Of a stretch of 64,000 bases of DNA, positions 27,327 to 35,595 are shown in pieces. How positions within the stretch are numbered: position 1 is the first letter of the stretch; each line of letters begins with the position of its first letter. The notes beneath the pieces were generated by a model, which was given only the letters and a program-made list of their open reading frames with translations, searched no databases and was not told the DNA's origin. Source of the DNA: Streptomyces sp. NBC_00258 (GTDB taxonomy: Bacteria; Actinomycetota; Actinomycetes; Streptomycetales; Streptomycetaceae); NCBI RefSeq assembly GCF_036182465.1, contig NZ_CP108081.1:310001-374000 (forward strand). Direction: 5' to 3'. Made by a program: the position numbers and the translations under genes.

Positions 27327-28091
27327 TCAGATCCCCACGGTGAAGCCATTTGACCAGCCCTGCATCGACTGGATCATGCTGTCCCAGATTCCCGTCAGCA
27401 GCAGCAGGCCGGTCGCGATCATCATGATCCCTCCGATCCGCATAACCCACACGTACCGCTTCTTGATCCAGGCGAAGGCGCCGAGCGACTTACGGAAGGC
27501 AACGGCCGCCAGGACGAACGGCAGCCCGAGCCCGATGCAGTATGCGACGGTCAGAAGCGCCCCGCGACCGGCGCTTCCCTGGCTGGCCGCGAGAATCGTC
27601 ACCGAGGAGAGCGTGGGGCCAAGACACGGTGTCCAGCCGACACCGAACAGAGCTCCCAGCAGTGGGGCGCCCATGAGCCCAGACACCGGCCGCTTGTGAA
27701 AGCGGAATTCACGCTGTGTCAGCCATGGCATCAATCCCATGAAGAACACACCCATAAAAATCATCAATACACCGAGGATCTTCGACAGAAGGCCCCGGTA
27801 CTCCTGGAGTGTGGAGCCGAAGAAGCCGAAGAGCGCACCTCCTGACACGAATACGACGGTGAACCCAAGGACAAAGAGGGAAGCACCGGCCACCATTCGA
27901 CCGCGGCGGGCTGCTGCCAAATCAGTTCCGGAGATTCCAGTGACATACGAGAGATAGCCCGGCACGAGCGGAAGAACGCATGGCGAGAAGAAAGACACAA
28001 GGCCGGCAAGCACGCAGATGGGTAGGGCGACGAGAATAGCGCCATCAAGAACAGTTGTGTTCAGGGCAGGGGCTTCGGCAAGGAATTCCAC
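27327..28091 (-). CDS. ccdA: CcdA-like cytochrome c biogenesis / thiol-disulfide membrane protein
   Basis: A 254-residue membrane protein with about six transmembrane helices and the two conserved Cys of CcdA, Cys38 in FFSPCVLPLVPGYLSYV and Cys156 in GVGWTPCLGPT. CcdA carries electrons from cytosolic thioredoxin to extracytoplasmic thioredoxin-like proteins. It starts with GTG 4 bp after the tlpA-like stop, so both form one operon and act together. In Streptomyces chromosomes the equivalent genes are followed by resB and ccsB; those are absent here, so this is a two-gene cassette. IS relics flank it on both sides. Confidence 0.85.
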   Translation of the reverse strand: MEFLAEAPALNTTVLDGAILVALPICVLAGLVSFFSPCVLPLVPGYLSYVTGISGTDLAAARRGRMVAGASLFVLGFTVVFVSGGALFGFFGSTLQEYRGLLSKILGVLMIFMGVFFMGLMPWLTQREFRFHKRPVSGLMGAPLLGALFGVGWTPCLGPTLSSVTILAASQGSAGRGALLTVAYCIGLGLPFVLAAVAFRKSLGAFAWIKKRYVWVMRIGGIMMIATGLLLLTGIWDSMIQSMQGWSNGFTVGI

Positions 28092-28095
28092 CGGA

Positions 28096-28683
28096 TCACT
28101 TCTCCGCGAGCAGTGGGCTGATCATCTTCCGTAGGTTTTCCTCGGAAAGCGGACGCAGCGAACGGGCTGCGATTTTCCCGTCACGGTCGAGAACGATCGT
28201 GGAAGGGACGGTCTGCGGATTCAGGGTTCCCTTGGGGAATCCATGCAAGACCACCTTCCCCGTTGGATCGTACAAGCTCGGGTATCGCACACTGTAGTCA
28301 GTTTCGAAGGCGATGGCTTGCCGCCGGTTGGCGTCACGAGTATTGATACCCAAAAATTCCACTCCTTTCGCCTTGGTCTCCTTGGCAACCTTCACGAAAT
28401 TTGGGGTCTCGGCACGGCAGGGCGGACACCATGAACCCCACACGTTAATCACGATAATCTTGCCTTTGAAATCGGCGACATCCAGCTGCTTCCCCTCGAG
28501 GGTTTCGCCTTTGACATCGTTCGTCGGCTGCCGCTCGGCCTTGGCGACGGTGGAGATGCCGTCAGAACTGGCTGCATAGTCCGGTTGGTCACCGCTCCCG
28601 GTCTCACCATTGCCGCAGGCGCCTAGGGTTAACGCCCCCGCGGCAACCAACAAGGCGGCAGGAGAGACGCGACTAAGATTCAT
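28096..28683 (-). CDS. TlpA/ResA-like extracytoplasmic thioredoxin lipoprotein
   Basis: A 195-residue lipoprotein: signal with lipobox LGAC, lipidated Cys23, a Gly/Ser linker, then a TlpA-type thioredoxin fold with the active site WCPPC (Cys86, Cys89) and a cis-Pro near VPST. The family keeps cytochrome c haem-binding cysteines or other exported thiols reduced. It is the first gene of the operon with ccdA, its electron donor. Its codon use includes more A/T-ending codons than neighbours, suggesting import from a lower-GC source. Start ATG chosen because the signal peptide begins there. Confidence 0.85.
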   Translation of the reverse strand: MNLSRVSPAALLVAAGALTLGACGNGETGSGDQPDYAASSDGISTVAKAERQPTNDVKGETLEGKQLDVADFKGKIIVINVWGSWCPPCRAETPNFVKVAKETKAKGVEFLGINTRDANRRQAIAFETDYSVRYPSLYDPTGKVVLHGFPKGTLNPQTVPSTIVLDRDGKIAARSLRPLSEENLRKMISPLLAEK

Positions 28684-28971
28684 GTGAAAAGTTTCGCATG
28701 GCCCGCACGAGAGCCGTTCGCCGCCCCCTGATGCAGGGCGGCTTCGGCGTCGGGCTGCTCTCGGCTGGTCCGCTTGGTACTCCGGCCGGACTCCGGGTGA
28801 CCGCGAAACCTGCGTACGCCTCCGCTGGTTCTGCTGGTTCTGCCTCCCGTGGTCAGCGGGCGTCGCACGCAGGAAGCAGGTGACGCTCCCTGGGATTGGC
28901 TCTGTCCGCAGTTTGATGAATCCCCAGGTCCGGGGCCAGAACGGGGGACGTTTCGGCAGCGTGTTCCTGCC
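28684..28971. other. Intergenic upstream of tlpA-ccdA
   Basis: Promoter-containing region of the minus operon next to an ISL3 remnant. Nothing else supported. Confidence 0.35.
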
Positions 28972-29201
28972 GTGACGAGCAAGACGGTTGAGGATGTGCT
29001 GTTTCCCGGAATCGCCGTGCAAGTGGAGCGGGTCAGCGACTCCTCCGGCGTCCTGGTGGTGGAGGCAGTGTCCACCGGCCGGGTCGCTCGCAAGCAGGCG
29101 AGACGGGCGCACAGCTCGTATCAACGCAGCTTGGGTGAGCCGCCGTTGGGCTCGCGGCGGGTCGCGGTCTCTCTCCGGGTTCGCCGCTACTTCTGCGACC
29201 G
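28972..29201 (+). pseudogene. ISL3-family transposase, N-terminal fragment
   Basis: From GTG 28972 the frame reads EDVLFPGIAVQVERVSD, VLVVEAVSTGR, HSSYQRSLGEPPLGSRRV and ends RVRRYFCDRKC, the N-terminal zinc-ribbon region of ISL3 transposases. The usual first Cys pair is replaced (RVARKQARRA), and similarity stops at the junction with a cbrC-like fragment. Confidence 0.7.
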
Positions 29202-29500
29202 GAAGTGCTCGACGGCATCACCGAGGAGACCTTACGAGAGGTCACCCGCCGCACACCCGGCTTCCACGTCTGGCGGGATCCGCGCTGGCTCGTCCACTGC
29301 CAGAACGCGACCGTCTTCATCGGCGAAGTCGGACACACCGAGTTGGCGGCGCACCCCGAAGCTCTCGTCCAGCTCCGGCTCGACGTGCGCATGGGCGGCG
29401 GGCACGAGGCAACCCAGCTGGAGCACTTCGTGACCCACCTCGGCGACGGGGCAAGCGCCATACTCTTCCGCTGCACCATCTGCGCTGTCGCCGAGGACTC
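29198..29500 (+). pseudogene. CbrC/UPF0167-like fragment
   Basis: The frame LDGITEETLREVTRRTPGFH, WLVHCQNATVFIGEVGHTEL and VTHLGDGASAILFRC corresponds to the C-terminal half of CbrC (UPF0167) proteins. The N-terminal half, with its Cys-rich motif, is missing where the ISL3 fragment abuts, and the end is abnormal after LFRCTIC. Non-functional remnant. Confidence 0.6.
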
Positions 29501-29569
29501 CCATCGCGGTCTCCTATTCCCAGCCCGCAGCAACGTCGGTGCCGTTGATGCAAGGGCGCAACCTCGGCA

Positions 29570-30601
29570 GTGCATCGCACCGGCCCCGAGGGAGTCCGTG
29601 GCGTGCAGCACAACGTCACTGTCGGGGAACCCGTCCCGTCTGCCGGCCTCGCACCGCGGGTTGTCGATGACCCACAGCGCACCATGCCGCTTGCGGAGTG
29701 CAAGGCACACACCGCCAATGACGCCAGCATGTGGATCGCCTCGCGCTTCGCGATGTGCGAGTCCCGCTGGTTCGCTGCCGAATGGATCGTCAACGGCAAG
29801 GTCGTCGGATTCACGCAGATGACCGTGTCGGCCATCGCGACGGTGCCGGCGGCTGACTCGCGCGAGATCTATTTCGACTACTACTTCTCCGACTTCTACG
29901 CGGCTGGCACGAACGCCATCGACGCGACGCTGGTCGGCACAGACCCAAACTATGTGACCGTTCCGGACAATATCGCCTTGACTCAGGGCGGGTTGGACCC
30001 AGGCCCCCGTAGTGTCGCCCAGATCAAGGCCGACCCTCACTTCATGGTGTCCAGGAGGGCAGAACCGGGGCAGGGGGCCATCTGGAACATGAAGTTCGAA
30101 CCGCAGTGGCCAGCGCCCTGGGTCGAAACGAACCCGCTGGCGGAGTGGAAGTTTTCCTCCTTCGGCCTGCGCTGGGACAACTCCTCCTACCTGCCGAACT
30201 ACAAGCCAGCCGATGTCCTGCACACCGGTGGTGCGTCGCTGAGTTACAACGTGTCTCCGCTGCGATACAGCACTGCTGCCACCGCCGAGGAACAGGCGGT
30301 AGCCCGGCGCGCCTCCTCCTGCCCACGGTGCCGTCCTGCAGCCAGGGGTACCGTCACGTTAGGCAGTGGGGCGGCAGCAGCGCTTGGCCTGCCGGCCGGG
30401 CCCGCCAGCAGCCTGCCGCACGGGCCGGTTTCCCTCCTGCTGGCCAGCCGTGGACCTCGGGTCGGTGCTGCAGGGATCGGATCAGCGAACGCGTCCGGAC
30501 CGTACGGATGCCTCTGCTGTGCAACCCACCCGGGTGGGTTGCACAGCAGAGGCATCCGTCATCCACCAGGCCTTGAGCCGGGTCCTACAGAGCCGTGCTG
30601 A
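29570..30601 (+). pseudogene. Truncated NucA/NucB-type secreted nuclease, N-terminal part
   Basis: An open frame of 343 codons. Residues about 40-245 look like a real protein: ASMWIASRFAMCESRWF, DSREIYFDYYFSDFYAAG, WETNPLAEWKF-like Trp-rich strands and LRYSTAATAEEQ. This resembles the N-terminal half of Streptomyces secreted NucA/NucB-domain proteins. The catalytic half (normally ending in a Cys-Asp-Glu-Tyr-Pro-Phe motif) is absent; after about 30300 the frame becomes low-complexity and out of character. No signal peptide is present, so both ends are damaged. Assignment is tentative. Confidence 0.45.
30505..30558. terminator. Perfect 27-bp inverted repeat between convergent units
   Basis: Arms 30505-30531 and 30532-30558 are perfectly complementary, giving a long hairpin between the rightward remnant and the leftward gene ending at 30585. 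Symmetry suits bidirectional termination. Confidence 0.75.
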
Positions 30602-31106
30602 GACGTTCGATCAAAACCCGTGCCGTCTCCTCGCCACCCGTGACAGCCCCAGCCGTGACCGCTCCCGTGGCGATCGGCGCAAGGTAGCCCTTCAGGGCGG
30701 CCACAGCACGCCGGATCACGCCGCGGTCAGGCTCGGGCTGAACGACCTGGTTGAGGATCTCCTCCCCCACCGCCGAGGCGTCTTCAAGCTCCTCGTCAGA
30801 CACACCGAGCGTGGGCAGTTGCCGGAGTGTGTCCACCACGGCCTCGGTGACGGCCTCGAAGCCCGGGGCGATGGGCTTGCTCTGGTCCTGGCTCTGGCTC
30901 ACGGAGCTGTTGCCCCACGCCAGTTGAGAGCCGCGGACGTCGCCGTGGATGACCGGCCCGTTGAAGACGTTCGTGTCACCGAAGGACACCTCGGGATCGG
31001 CCTGCACCCGGGCGGTGACCGGGTGCTTGTCCACCTCCCGTTGGATCTCTCCCATCATCTCCCGGATGCCTTTCTTGTTGATCTTGAATCCGCTGTTGCG
31101 AGCCAT
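30585..31106 (-). CDS. Unrecognised protein with NGPVIHGDVRG motif
   Basis: A 173-residue protein with AAGGGAG ahead of its ATG. It has a charged N-terminal helix (KKGIREMMGEIQREVDKH), a short beta-rich segment (FGDTNVFNGPVIHGDVRGS, QLAWGN) and a C-terminal helical part with IRRAVAALKGYLAPIA. The GPVIHGD/AWGN segment is seen in many small actinobacterial proteins, some beside STAND NTPases. No enzymatic motif. Role unknown; it may be an adaptor or regulatory domain. Confidence 0.55.
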   Translation of the reverse strand: MARNSGFKINKKGIREMMGEIQREVDKHPVTARVQADPEVSFGDTNVFNGPVIHGDVRGSQLAWGNSSVSQSQDQSKPIAPGFEAVTEAVVDTLRQLPTLGVSDEELEDASAVGEEILNQVVQPEPDRGVIRRAVAALKGYLAPIATGAVTAGAVTGGEETARVLIERLSTAL

Positions 31107-31830
31107 GAGGTATCTCCCTTGCTGAACGTGCTCCGCCCTTTGAGTGTCCCAGCAGGCACCGACAACAAGTCCCCTCGCCGACCGCACCGCCCGTCTCACG
31201 CAGCCGGCTGGACGACCGCAGCCTGCCGCCCAGCGGATGCCGTCTCAGACATCGGACGTGGGCACGGCGCAGGTCCGTACCGGGCACAGCTCAGTTTCCG
31301 TTTCACGGACAGGGCGATCATCGCAGTGGCGGCAGAAGCGGAGCCACAGCCCTGCTCACCGAGCGGGCATACGCCGATGACGACGACGCATCCGGCGCCC
31401 GTGATCCGCACGAGTGACGGGATGGGCACCATCTGGCCGCAGGGTCGGATGCCAAAGACAGTGCGCCACTTGAGCGGCACCAGGCACCCACGAGAGGGGG
31501 CCACTGCCGCCGCGCCCGGCTCCGGCACGGCGGGAGAAGGCCACCTTCCGACGCCGGGATTCTGCCGCGGATCGCCCTGCCTGGATCCCCTGCTGCCGGT
31601 GTCGGCAGCAGCGCCGGGCCGAGCCGCCCCCAGAGAGACAGATGCGCACACCAGAGGGAACCGGACGGTGTGCATACCGCGGAGCCGACGCCGTGTGCAC
31701 CGCGGGGTCAGAGGAACCCTTTTGAGGGATTTTCAGGCCGTCCGGCCACCCCTACCTTTGCATGACATACCCGCCGTGCAATTGCATATGAGAAATCGCG
31801 GCGGATCTCATCACTCACGAGGAGACCGGC
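31107..31830. other. Intergenic, about 720 bp
   Basis: Divergent region upstream of the DUF397 gene and of the minus gene. It becomes more AT-rich toward 31780, consistent with the DUF397 promoter. No gene supported. Confidence 0.4.
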
Positions 31831-32064
31831 ATGCAGTACGACAACGGCGTGGCCGCCGACCAGATCCAGGACGTCACCTGGGTGAAGAGCACAGCCAGTC
31901 AGGGGGCCGGCAACTGCGTAGAAGTCGCCTGCCTTCCCGACGGGCGCGTCGCTCTGCGCAATTCCCGCCATCCCGGCGGCCCCGCGCTGGTGTACACGCG
32001 CGAGGAACTCGCGGCCTTCGTAGCCGGCGCCCGCAACGGCGAGTTCGACGGAATGACTGCGTAA
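31831..32064 (+). CDS. DUF397 protein
   Basis: A 77-residue protein with the DUF397 pattern: WVKSTASQGAGNCVEVA, VALRNSRHPGGPALVYTREE and a C-terminal AFVAGARNGEFD. ATG preceded by GAGGAGA. DUF397 proteins pair with XRE/DUF5753 regulators such as the one 87 bp downstream and are thought to modulate them, antitoxin-like, in development and antibiotic control in Streptomyces. Here the DUF397 gene comes first, the reverse of the usual order. Confidence 0.85.
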   Translation: MQYDNGVAADQIQDVTWVKSTASQGAGNCVEVACLPDGRVALRNSRHPGGPALVYTREELAAFVAGARNGEFDGMTA

Positions 32065-32151
32065 CTCGGCGTAAGCCAGCGCTTGTCCGGACCCGCATGC
32101 CGCTCAACTCTGGAAGACTCGGACAAGCGTTGGTCTCGCGAAGGAGTGTAT

Positions 32152-33057
32152 GTGCGCGACAGATCAGATGGGCCCCAGGCCCGCGCGGTACCGGTGACGG
32201 CGCTGCCGCGGCAACCGCCGGAGACCGCGGCCCGTCTGCTGGGAGAGCGTCTTCGTCGGCTGCGTCTCGATCGCCGGTTGACTCTCGGCGAGGCAGCCGA
32301 GGTGATCCGGGGGTCGGCTGCGAAGGTCAGCCGCCTGGAGCGAGCGGTCAGTCCGGCCAAAGTGCGTGATGTGCGGGATCTGGCGGTCTTCTACGGGGCG
32401 AGCCGCGAAGAAACGGCAGAGATCGAATACCTTCTGTCTCTGTCCCAGAATGGCGCCTGGTACACCCAGTACAGCGATGTGACCCCGGGCTTCCTGCGTC
32501 GGCTGATCAGTCTTGAGCAAGGCGCCGAACGCATCATCATGTACGAGGCGCTCGTCGTCCCTGGCCTGCTGCAGACACGCGAGTACGCACACGCTGTGGT
32601 GTCGGCTGCGCTCCCTCTGGACGCCGCCAACGACCGGCGTGTCACTCTGCGGATGGAACGCCAGCGCATTCTGCACCAGGAGGACCGGCCCCACGTCACC
32701 GCTCTGCTGGACGAAGGCGTGCTCCGACGGCCCCGCGGCGGAGCAGAGGTAATGCGCCGCCAGCTGGAGCAGCTGCTGGAGATAGGCAAAATCCCAGGTA
32801 TCAACATCCGCATCGTCGAGTTCGTCAACAGCGGTGATGTGTCTCCGCCCTACCCGATCACGCATCTGCGGCTGCGGGATGGCGGGCCGCCGGAGGTCGT
32901 CTACGTGGAGAGCATCGACAGCGCCATCTACCTCACGCGCCCCGCCGAAACCGAGACGTACCGGCTGGTGTTGAACCGGCTGATGGAGCAGGCGGCGCCC
33001 CGGGGCCGCACAGAAGAACTGCTGCGTGAGGCGATCGCCAGCTACCGGCAGAGGTGA
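32152..33057 (+). CDS. XRE-family regulator with DUF5753 domain
   Basis: A 301-residue protein from GTG 32152, chosen for GAAGGAG five bases upstream. The helix-turn-helix spans about 28-82 (LRRLRLDRRLTLGEAAEVI, AAKVSRLERAVS). The DUF5753 domain follows with YEALVVPGLLQTREYA, ILHQEDRPHVTALLDEGVLRR and the terminal region near YVESIDSAIYL. Such regulators are abundant in Streptomyces and work with DUF397 partners. A hairpin terminator follows. Confidence 0.85.
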   Translation: MRDRSDGPQARAVPVTALPRQPPETAARLLGERLRRLRLDRRLTLGEAAEVIRGSAAKVSRLERAVSPAKVRDVRDLAVFYGASREETAEIEYLLSLSQNGAWYTQYSDVTPGFLRRLISLEQGAERIIMYEALVVPGLLQTREYAHAVVSAALPLDAANDRRVTLRMERQRILHQEDRPHVTALLDEGVLRRPRGGAEVMRRQLEQLLEIGKIPGINIRIVEFVNSGDVSPPYPITHLRLRDGGPPEVVYVESIDSAIYLTRPAETETYRLVLNRLMEQAAPRGRTEELLREAIASYRQR

Positions 33058-33083
33058 CTGGCTGATGTATTGACCTGCAGCGT

Positions 33084-33120
33084 TACGTGCTGAAGCCGCA
33101 TTGCACAGCTTCAGCACGTA
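33084..33120 (+). terminator. Hairpin terminator after XRE gene
   Basis: Thirteen-base arms (33084-33096, 33108-33120) around an 11-base loop, 26 bp after the stop. Confidence 0.6.
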
Positions 33121-33264
33121 CGGGGCCGGCCTCCCCTGCCGCATGCCTTCCTACGGCGGCCAGCGATGAGGGCTCTTCGCAGATGAGCGTGCAGTGCCTG
33201 TCGCGCGGTGTCCACGCACTTGAAAGTGCCTTTTGTAAGCTCTCCCTTACTCACTCATGATGGT

Positions 33265-33281
33265 GTTACGCACTAGCAGTG
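33265..33281 (+). promoter_or_regulatory. Candidate HxlR operator upstream of frnE-like gene
   Basis: GTTACGCACTAGCAGTG contains the dyad CACT-N3-AGTG. A close relative of this 17-mer (13 of 17 identical, all differences transitions) lies in the hxlR-azoR intergenic region. It ends 15 bp before the start codon, a position where binding would block transcription or initiation. Confidence 0.5.
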
Positions 33282-33296
33282 AGGTGAGGAAGGAAG

Positions 33297-33980
33297 ATGG
33301 TTGAGCAGGTAACGCACCCCGAGGGGGCGCAGGTCGTCATCGAGATGTGGTCCGACCTGGGTTGCCCGTGGTGCTACGTCGCCAAGCACCGGCTCCGGAC
33401 CGCGATCGAGCAGCGCCCGGACGCGGATCGGTTCAAGGTCGTAATGCGGTCCTTCGAGCTGAACCCTGCCGCGCCAAAGCAGCCGGAGATGGTCGAGGAA
33501 GCCTTCATTCGTACCCACGGCGGAACCGCCGCCCACTTCATGGCGGCAGAGCGCCGGATCCAGGCGATCGCCCGCAAGGAGGGCCTCGAGTTCACGCTGG
33601 ATCGTCTCAGTGCCAACACCTTCGACCTGCACCGCGTGGTGCAGTACGCCAACGACGAGGGGCTGGGGTTCGAGTTGTTCTCGGCTGTCCAGGACGGCTT
33701 CTTCGTCGGCGCCCTCAACCCTTACGCCCCTGACTCCCTGGCCGGGGTCGCCGAGTCGGTCGGGCTGGACAGCCGGCGAGTGCACGCGATCCTCGCAAGC
33801 GGTGAGTTCGCCGACCGCGTACGTGCCGACCGGGCCGAAGGTGTGGAGCTGGGCGCGACCGGCGTGCCGTTCGTCGTCCTCGATCGGCGGGTCGCTGCCC
33901 CGGGGGCCCAGAAGGTTCCGGTCTACGGCCAGCTGCTGGAGCAGGTGGCCGGGCCCGTGTCGAGCAAGCGTGTGTCATGA
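33297..33980 (+). CDS. DsbA-family FrnE-like oxidoreductase
   Basis: A 227-residue cytosolic protein of the FrnE/2-hydroxychromene-2-carboxylate isomerase-like DsbA group. The active site CPWC is at Cys23-Cys26 after a VIEMWSDLG strand, then helical insert residues (FELNP, THGGTAAHFMAAERRI, RLSANTFDLHRV) and the cis-Pro loop GVPFVVLD near 190. GGAAGGAAG precedes the ATG. It is followed by a coupled 54-residue gene and shares an operator-like motif with the azoR/hxlR pair, suggesting a joint thiol or electrophile-stress response. Confidence 0.85.
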   Translation: MVEQVTHPEGAQVVIEMWSDLGCPWCYVAKHRLRTAIEQRPDADRFKVVMRSFELNPAAPKQPEMVEEAFIRTHGGTAAHFMAAERRIQAIARKEGLEFTLDRLSANTFDLHRVVQYANDEGLGFELFSAVQDGFFVGALNPYAPDSLAGVAESVGLDSRRVHAILASGEFADRVRADRAEGVELGATGVPFVVLDRRVAAPGAQKVPVYGQLLEQVAGPVSSKRVS

Positions 33981-34141
33981 GCGGGCCGAAGGGTGGCCTC
34001 CAGATCGTCGCGGCCCCTGCCGGCGGGTGGTGCGAGCCCGACACCGGGGTCTGCCACATCGACCCCACCGACGAGACGAGCGGCGGTGAGGCTCTCAACG
34101 AGACAGCCGCGCACGACACGCCCGGCGCTGCGGAGCGGTGA
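33977..34141 (+). CDS. Small two-Cys protein coupled to FrnE-like gene
   Basis: A 54-residue frame whose ATG overlaps the preceding TGA (ATGA), a classic coupling. The core GGWCEPDTGVCHIDP holds two Cys separated by six residues, suited to a disulfide or metal site; the remainder is acidic and likely unstructured. No family recognised. It may be a substrate or metal/thiol partner of the DsbA-like protein. Short enough to be missed by gene callers. Confidence 0.5.
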   Translation: MSGPKGGLQIVAAPAGGWCEPDTGVCHIDPTDETSGGEALNETAAHDTPGAAER

Positions 34142-34162
34142 GGCACCACCACGGCGGTTCGT

Positions 34163-34576
34163 CTACGCGCTGACCGCGGCCTTGCCTCGGCCGACTCCGG
34201 TCAGCTCGCTGACCGCCCGGTTGGCGGCGATCTCACGGTGGTGGGCAGCGGCCCAGCCCGCCATCGCCATGACCGCTCCCATCAGCGACCGGCCCAGCTT
34301 GGTGAGCTCGTACTCCACCCTGGGAGGGACCTCGGGGTACGCAGTCCGGGTGATCAGCCCATCACGCTCGAGGTGCTTGAGCGTCTGGGTCAGCATCCGC
34401 TGGGAGATCCCCGGGATGCTCGCCTGCAAGTCGGAGTAGCGCAACGGACCGGCGTTCAGGGTGCTGATGATCAGCACGGTCCACTTGTCGCCGATGCGGT
34501 CGAGCACCTCGCGGATGAACGCGCTGTCCTCCGGCCATGTCTGGCACGGACCTGCGATCTGTCGCGCTGACGCCAT
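34163..34576 (-). CDS. HxlR-family transcriptional regulator
   Basis: A 137-residue winged-helix regulator: Cys11 in AGPCQTWPED, then the HxlR core DRIGDKWTVLIISTL, LRYSDLQASIPGISQRMLTQTLKHLERDGLI and wing RTAYPEVPPRVEYELT, with GRSLM after. An N-terminal Cys just before the helix-turn-helix is used for redox sensing in relatives such as YodB/HypR. It is divergent from an azoreductase, the same pairing as yodB-azoR1 in Bacillus, and I infer repression of azoR relieved by quinones or electrophiles. Confidence 0.85.
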   Translation of the reverse strand: MASARQIAGPCQTWPEDSAFIREVLDRIGDKWTVLIISTLNAGPLRYSDLQASIPGISQRMLTQTLKHLERDGLITRTAYPEVPPRVEYELTKLGRSLMGAVMAMAGWAAAHHREIAANRAVSELTGVGRGKAAVSA

Positions 34577-34606
34577 CTCAACAACCTCTCATCCGGTGTG
34601 CAACCG

Positions 34607-34623
34607 CACTACCAGTATGTAAC
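34607..34623 (-). promoter_or_regulatory. Candidate HxlR operator in hxlR-azoR intergenic region
   Basis: On the minus strand: GTTACATACTGGTAGTG, matching the site before the frnE-like gene at 13 of 17 positions with only transitions, including the half-dyad ACT-N3-AGT. It lies 30 bp upstream of hxlR and about 100 bp upstream of azoR, fitting auto- and cross-repression. Confidence 0.5.
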
Positions 34624-34727
34624 GCCCTCGGGGCGATCACACACCAATCCACGACAACAGCCCCTCGTGCGGGCCCGCTCTCGGATCACTGGAGCGCGCT
34701 CACACCCACTCCCAAAGGACCCAACCC

Positions 34728-35375
34728 ATGTCGTACCTGCTTCACATCGACTCCTCCTCGCTCGGCAGGGCCTCGGTCTCGCGCCAGGTCGCGCAGTCCC
34801 TCCTCGACGGCTGGAGCGGCGACGTCGTTCACCGCGACCTGGCTGCTTCGCCCGTGCCTCATCTATCCGCGGCCGGCATCAACGCCCGCGCCACCGCCCC
34901 CGCTCAGTACACGCCCGAGGAAGCCGAGGCGGCCGCGATACAGGACGCGTTGATCGAAGAGTTCCTCGGCGCAAGCGCCTATCTCTTCACGGTCCCGATG
35001 TACAACCTGACGATGCCGTCGGTGTTCAAGGCGTGGCTGGACCAGATCATGGTCTTCGGCCGCACCATGGACTTCGAGGCTCCCTCGCCGGCCGCCGGTC
35101 GTCCAGCCGTGGTGATTTCGGCGCGCGGCGGCGGCTACGGTCCCGGCGCACCCAAGCACGGCCTGGACTACGTCGTGCCCACCCTCGAGGCCATGCTCGG
35201 CCGCGAGGACATGCTCGGCCTCGACATCACCACTGTCATTCCCGAACTGACGATGGTGCCCCACGCCCCGGCCCTGGCCGCCCTGCTGCCGAAGCACGAG
35301 GCGTCCATGGCCAGCGCCCACCACCGTGCCCGCGAGCTCGCCGCCGCGATCGCCAACGGCACGACCGCCGCCTGA
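34728..35375 (+). CDS. FMN-dependent NADH:quinone/azo reductase, AzoR family
   Basis: A 215-residue flavodoxin-like reductase: N-terminal LHIDSSSLGRASVSR phosphate-binding loop, VPMYNLTMPSVFKAWLDQI, the FMN-binding ARGGGYGPG segment and a C-terminal helix. AzoR enzymes reduce quinones and azo compounds with two electrons from NAD(P)H, protecting against thiol-reactive quinones. It is divergent from the HxlR regulator, the probable repressor. Length normal for the family. Confidence 0.85.
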   Translation: MSYLLHIDSSSLGRASVSRQVAQSLLDGWSGDVVHRDLAASPVPHLSAAGINARATAPAQYTPEEAEAAAIQDALIEEFLGASAYLFTVPMYNLTMPSVFKAWLDQIMVFGRTMDFEAPSPAAGRPAVVISARGGGYGPGAPKHGLDYVVPTLEAMLGREDMLGLDITTVIPELTMVPHAPALAALLPKHEASMASAHHRARELAAAIANGTTAA

Positions 35376-35403
35376 ACCCCGAACCGACCGCGGGGTAACC
35401 CCC

Positions 35404-35535
35404 GTGACTGATCTGCTCATCCTTGTCGGCAGCGGCCGCACCGGTGTACACGTCCTCGAACAGGCCGCTCAGCGTGGCCACCGCGTCCGACCACTCGTGC
35501 GCGATCCAGACTCGGTTCAGCTGGCGGCGGGTGAC
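35404..35535 (+). pseudogene. NAD(P)-binding (NmrA/SDR-like) protein, N-terminal fragment
   Basis: From GTG 35404 the frame reads TDLLILVGSGRTGVHVLEQA and RGHRVRPLVRDPDSVQ, the dinucleotide-binding start of atypical SDR/NmrA proteins. Similarity ends near 35535, shortly before an ISL3-like remnant. It probably was the gene after azoR, destroyed by the insertion. Confidence 0.65.
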
Positions 35536-35595
35536 TCGAAGGTCGCAGCCAACCAAGCGCATCCGACTTGTCTGACTCCTCTCGCCGATCCCGAC

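Noticed and set aside
30366..32369. 667-codon plus-strand frame
   Set aside because: Runs antisense to the 30585 gene and across the DUF397 region in the wrong frame; low-complexity shadow.
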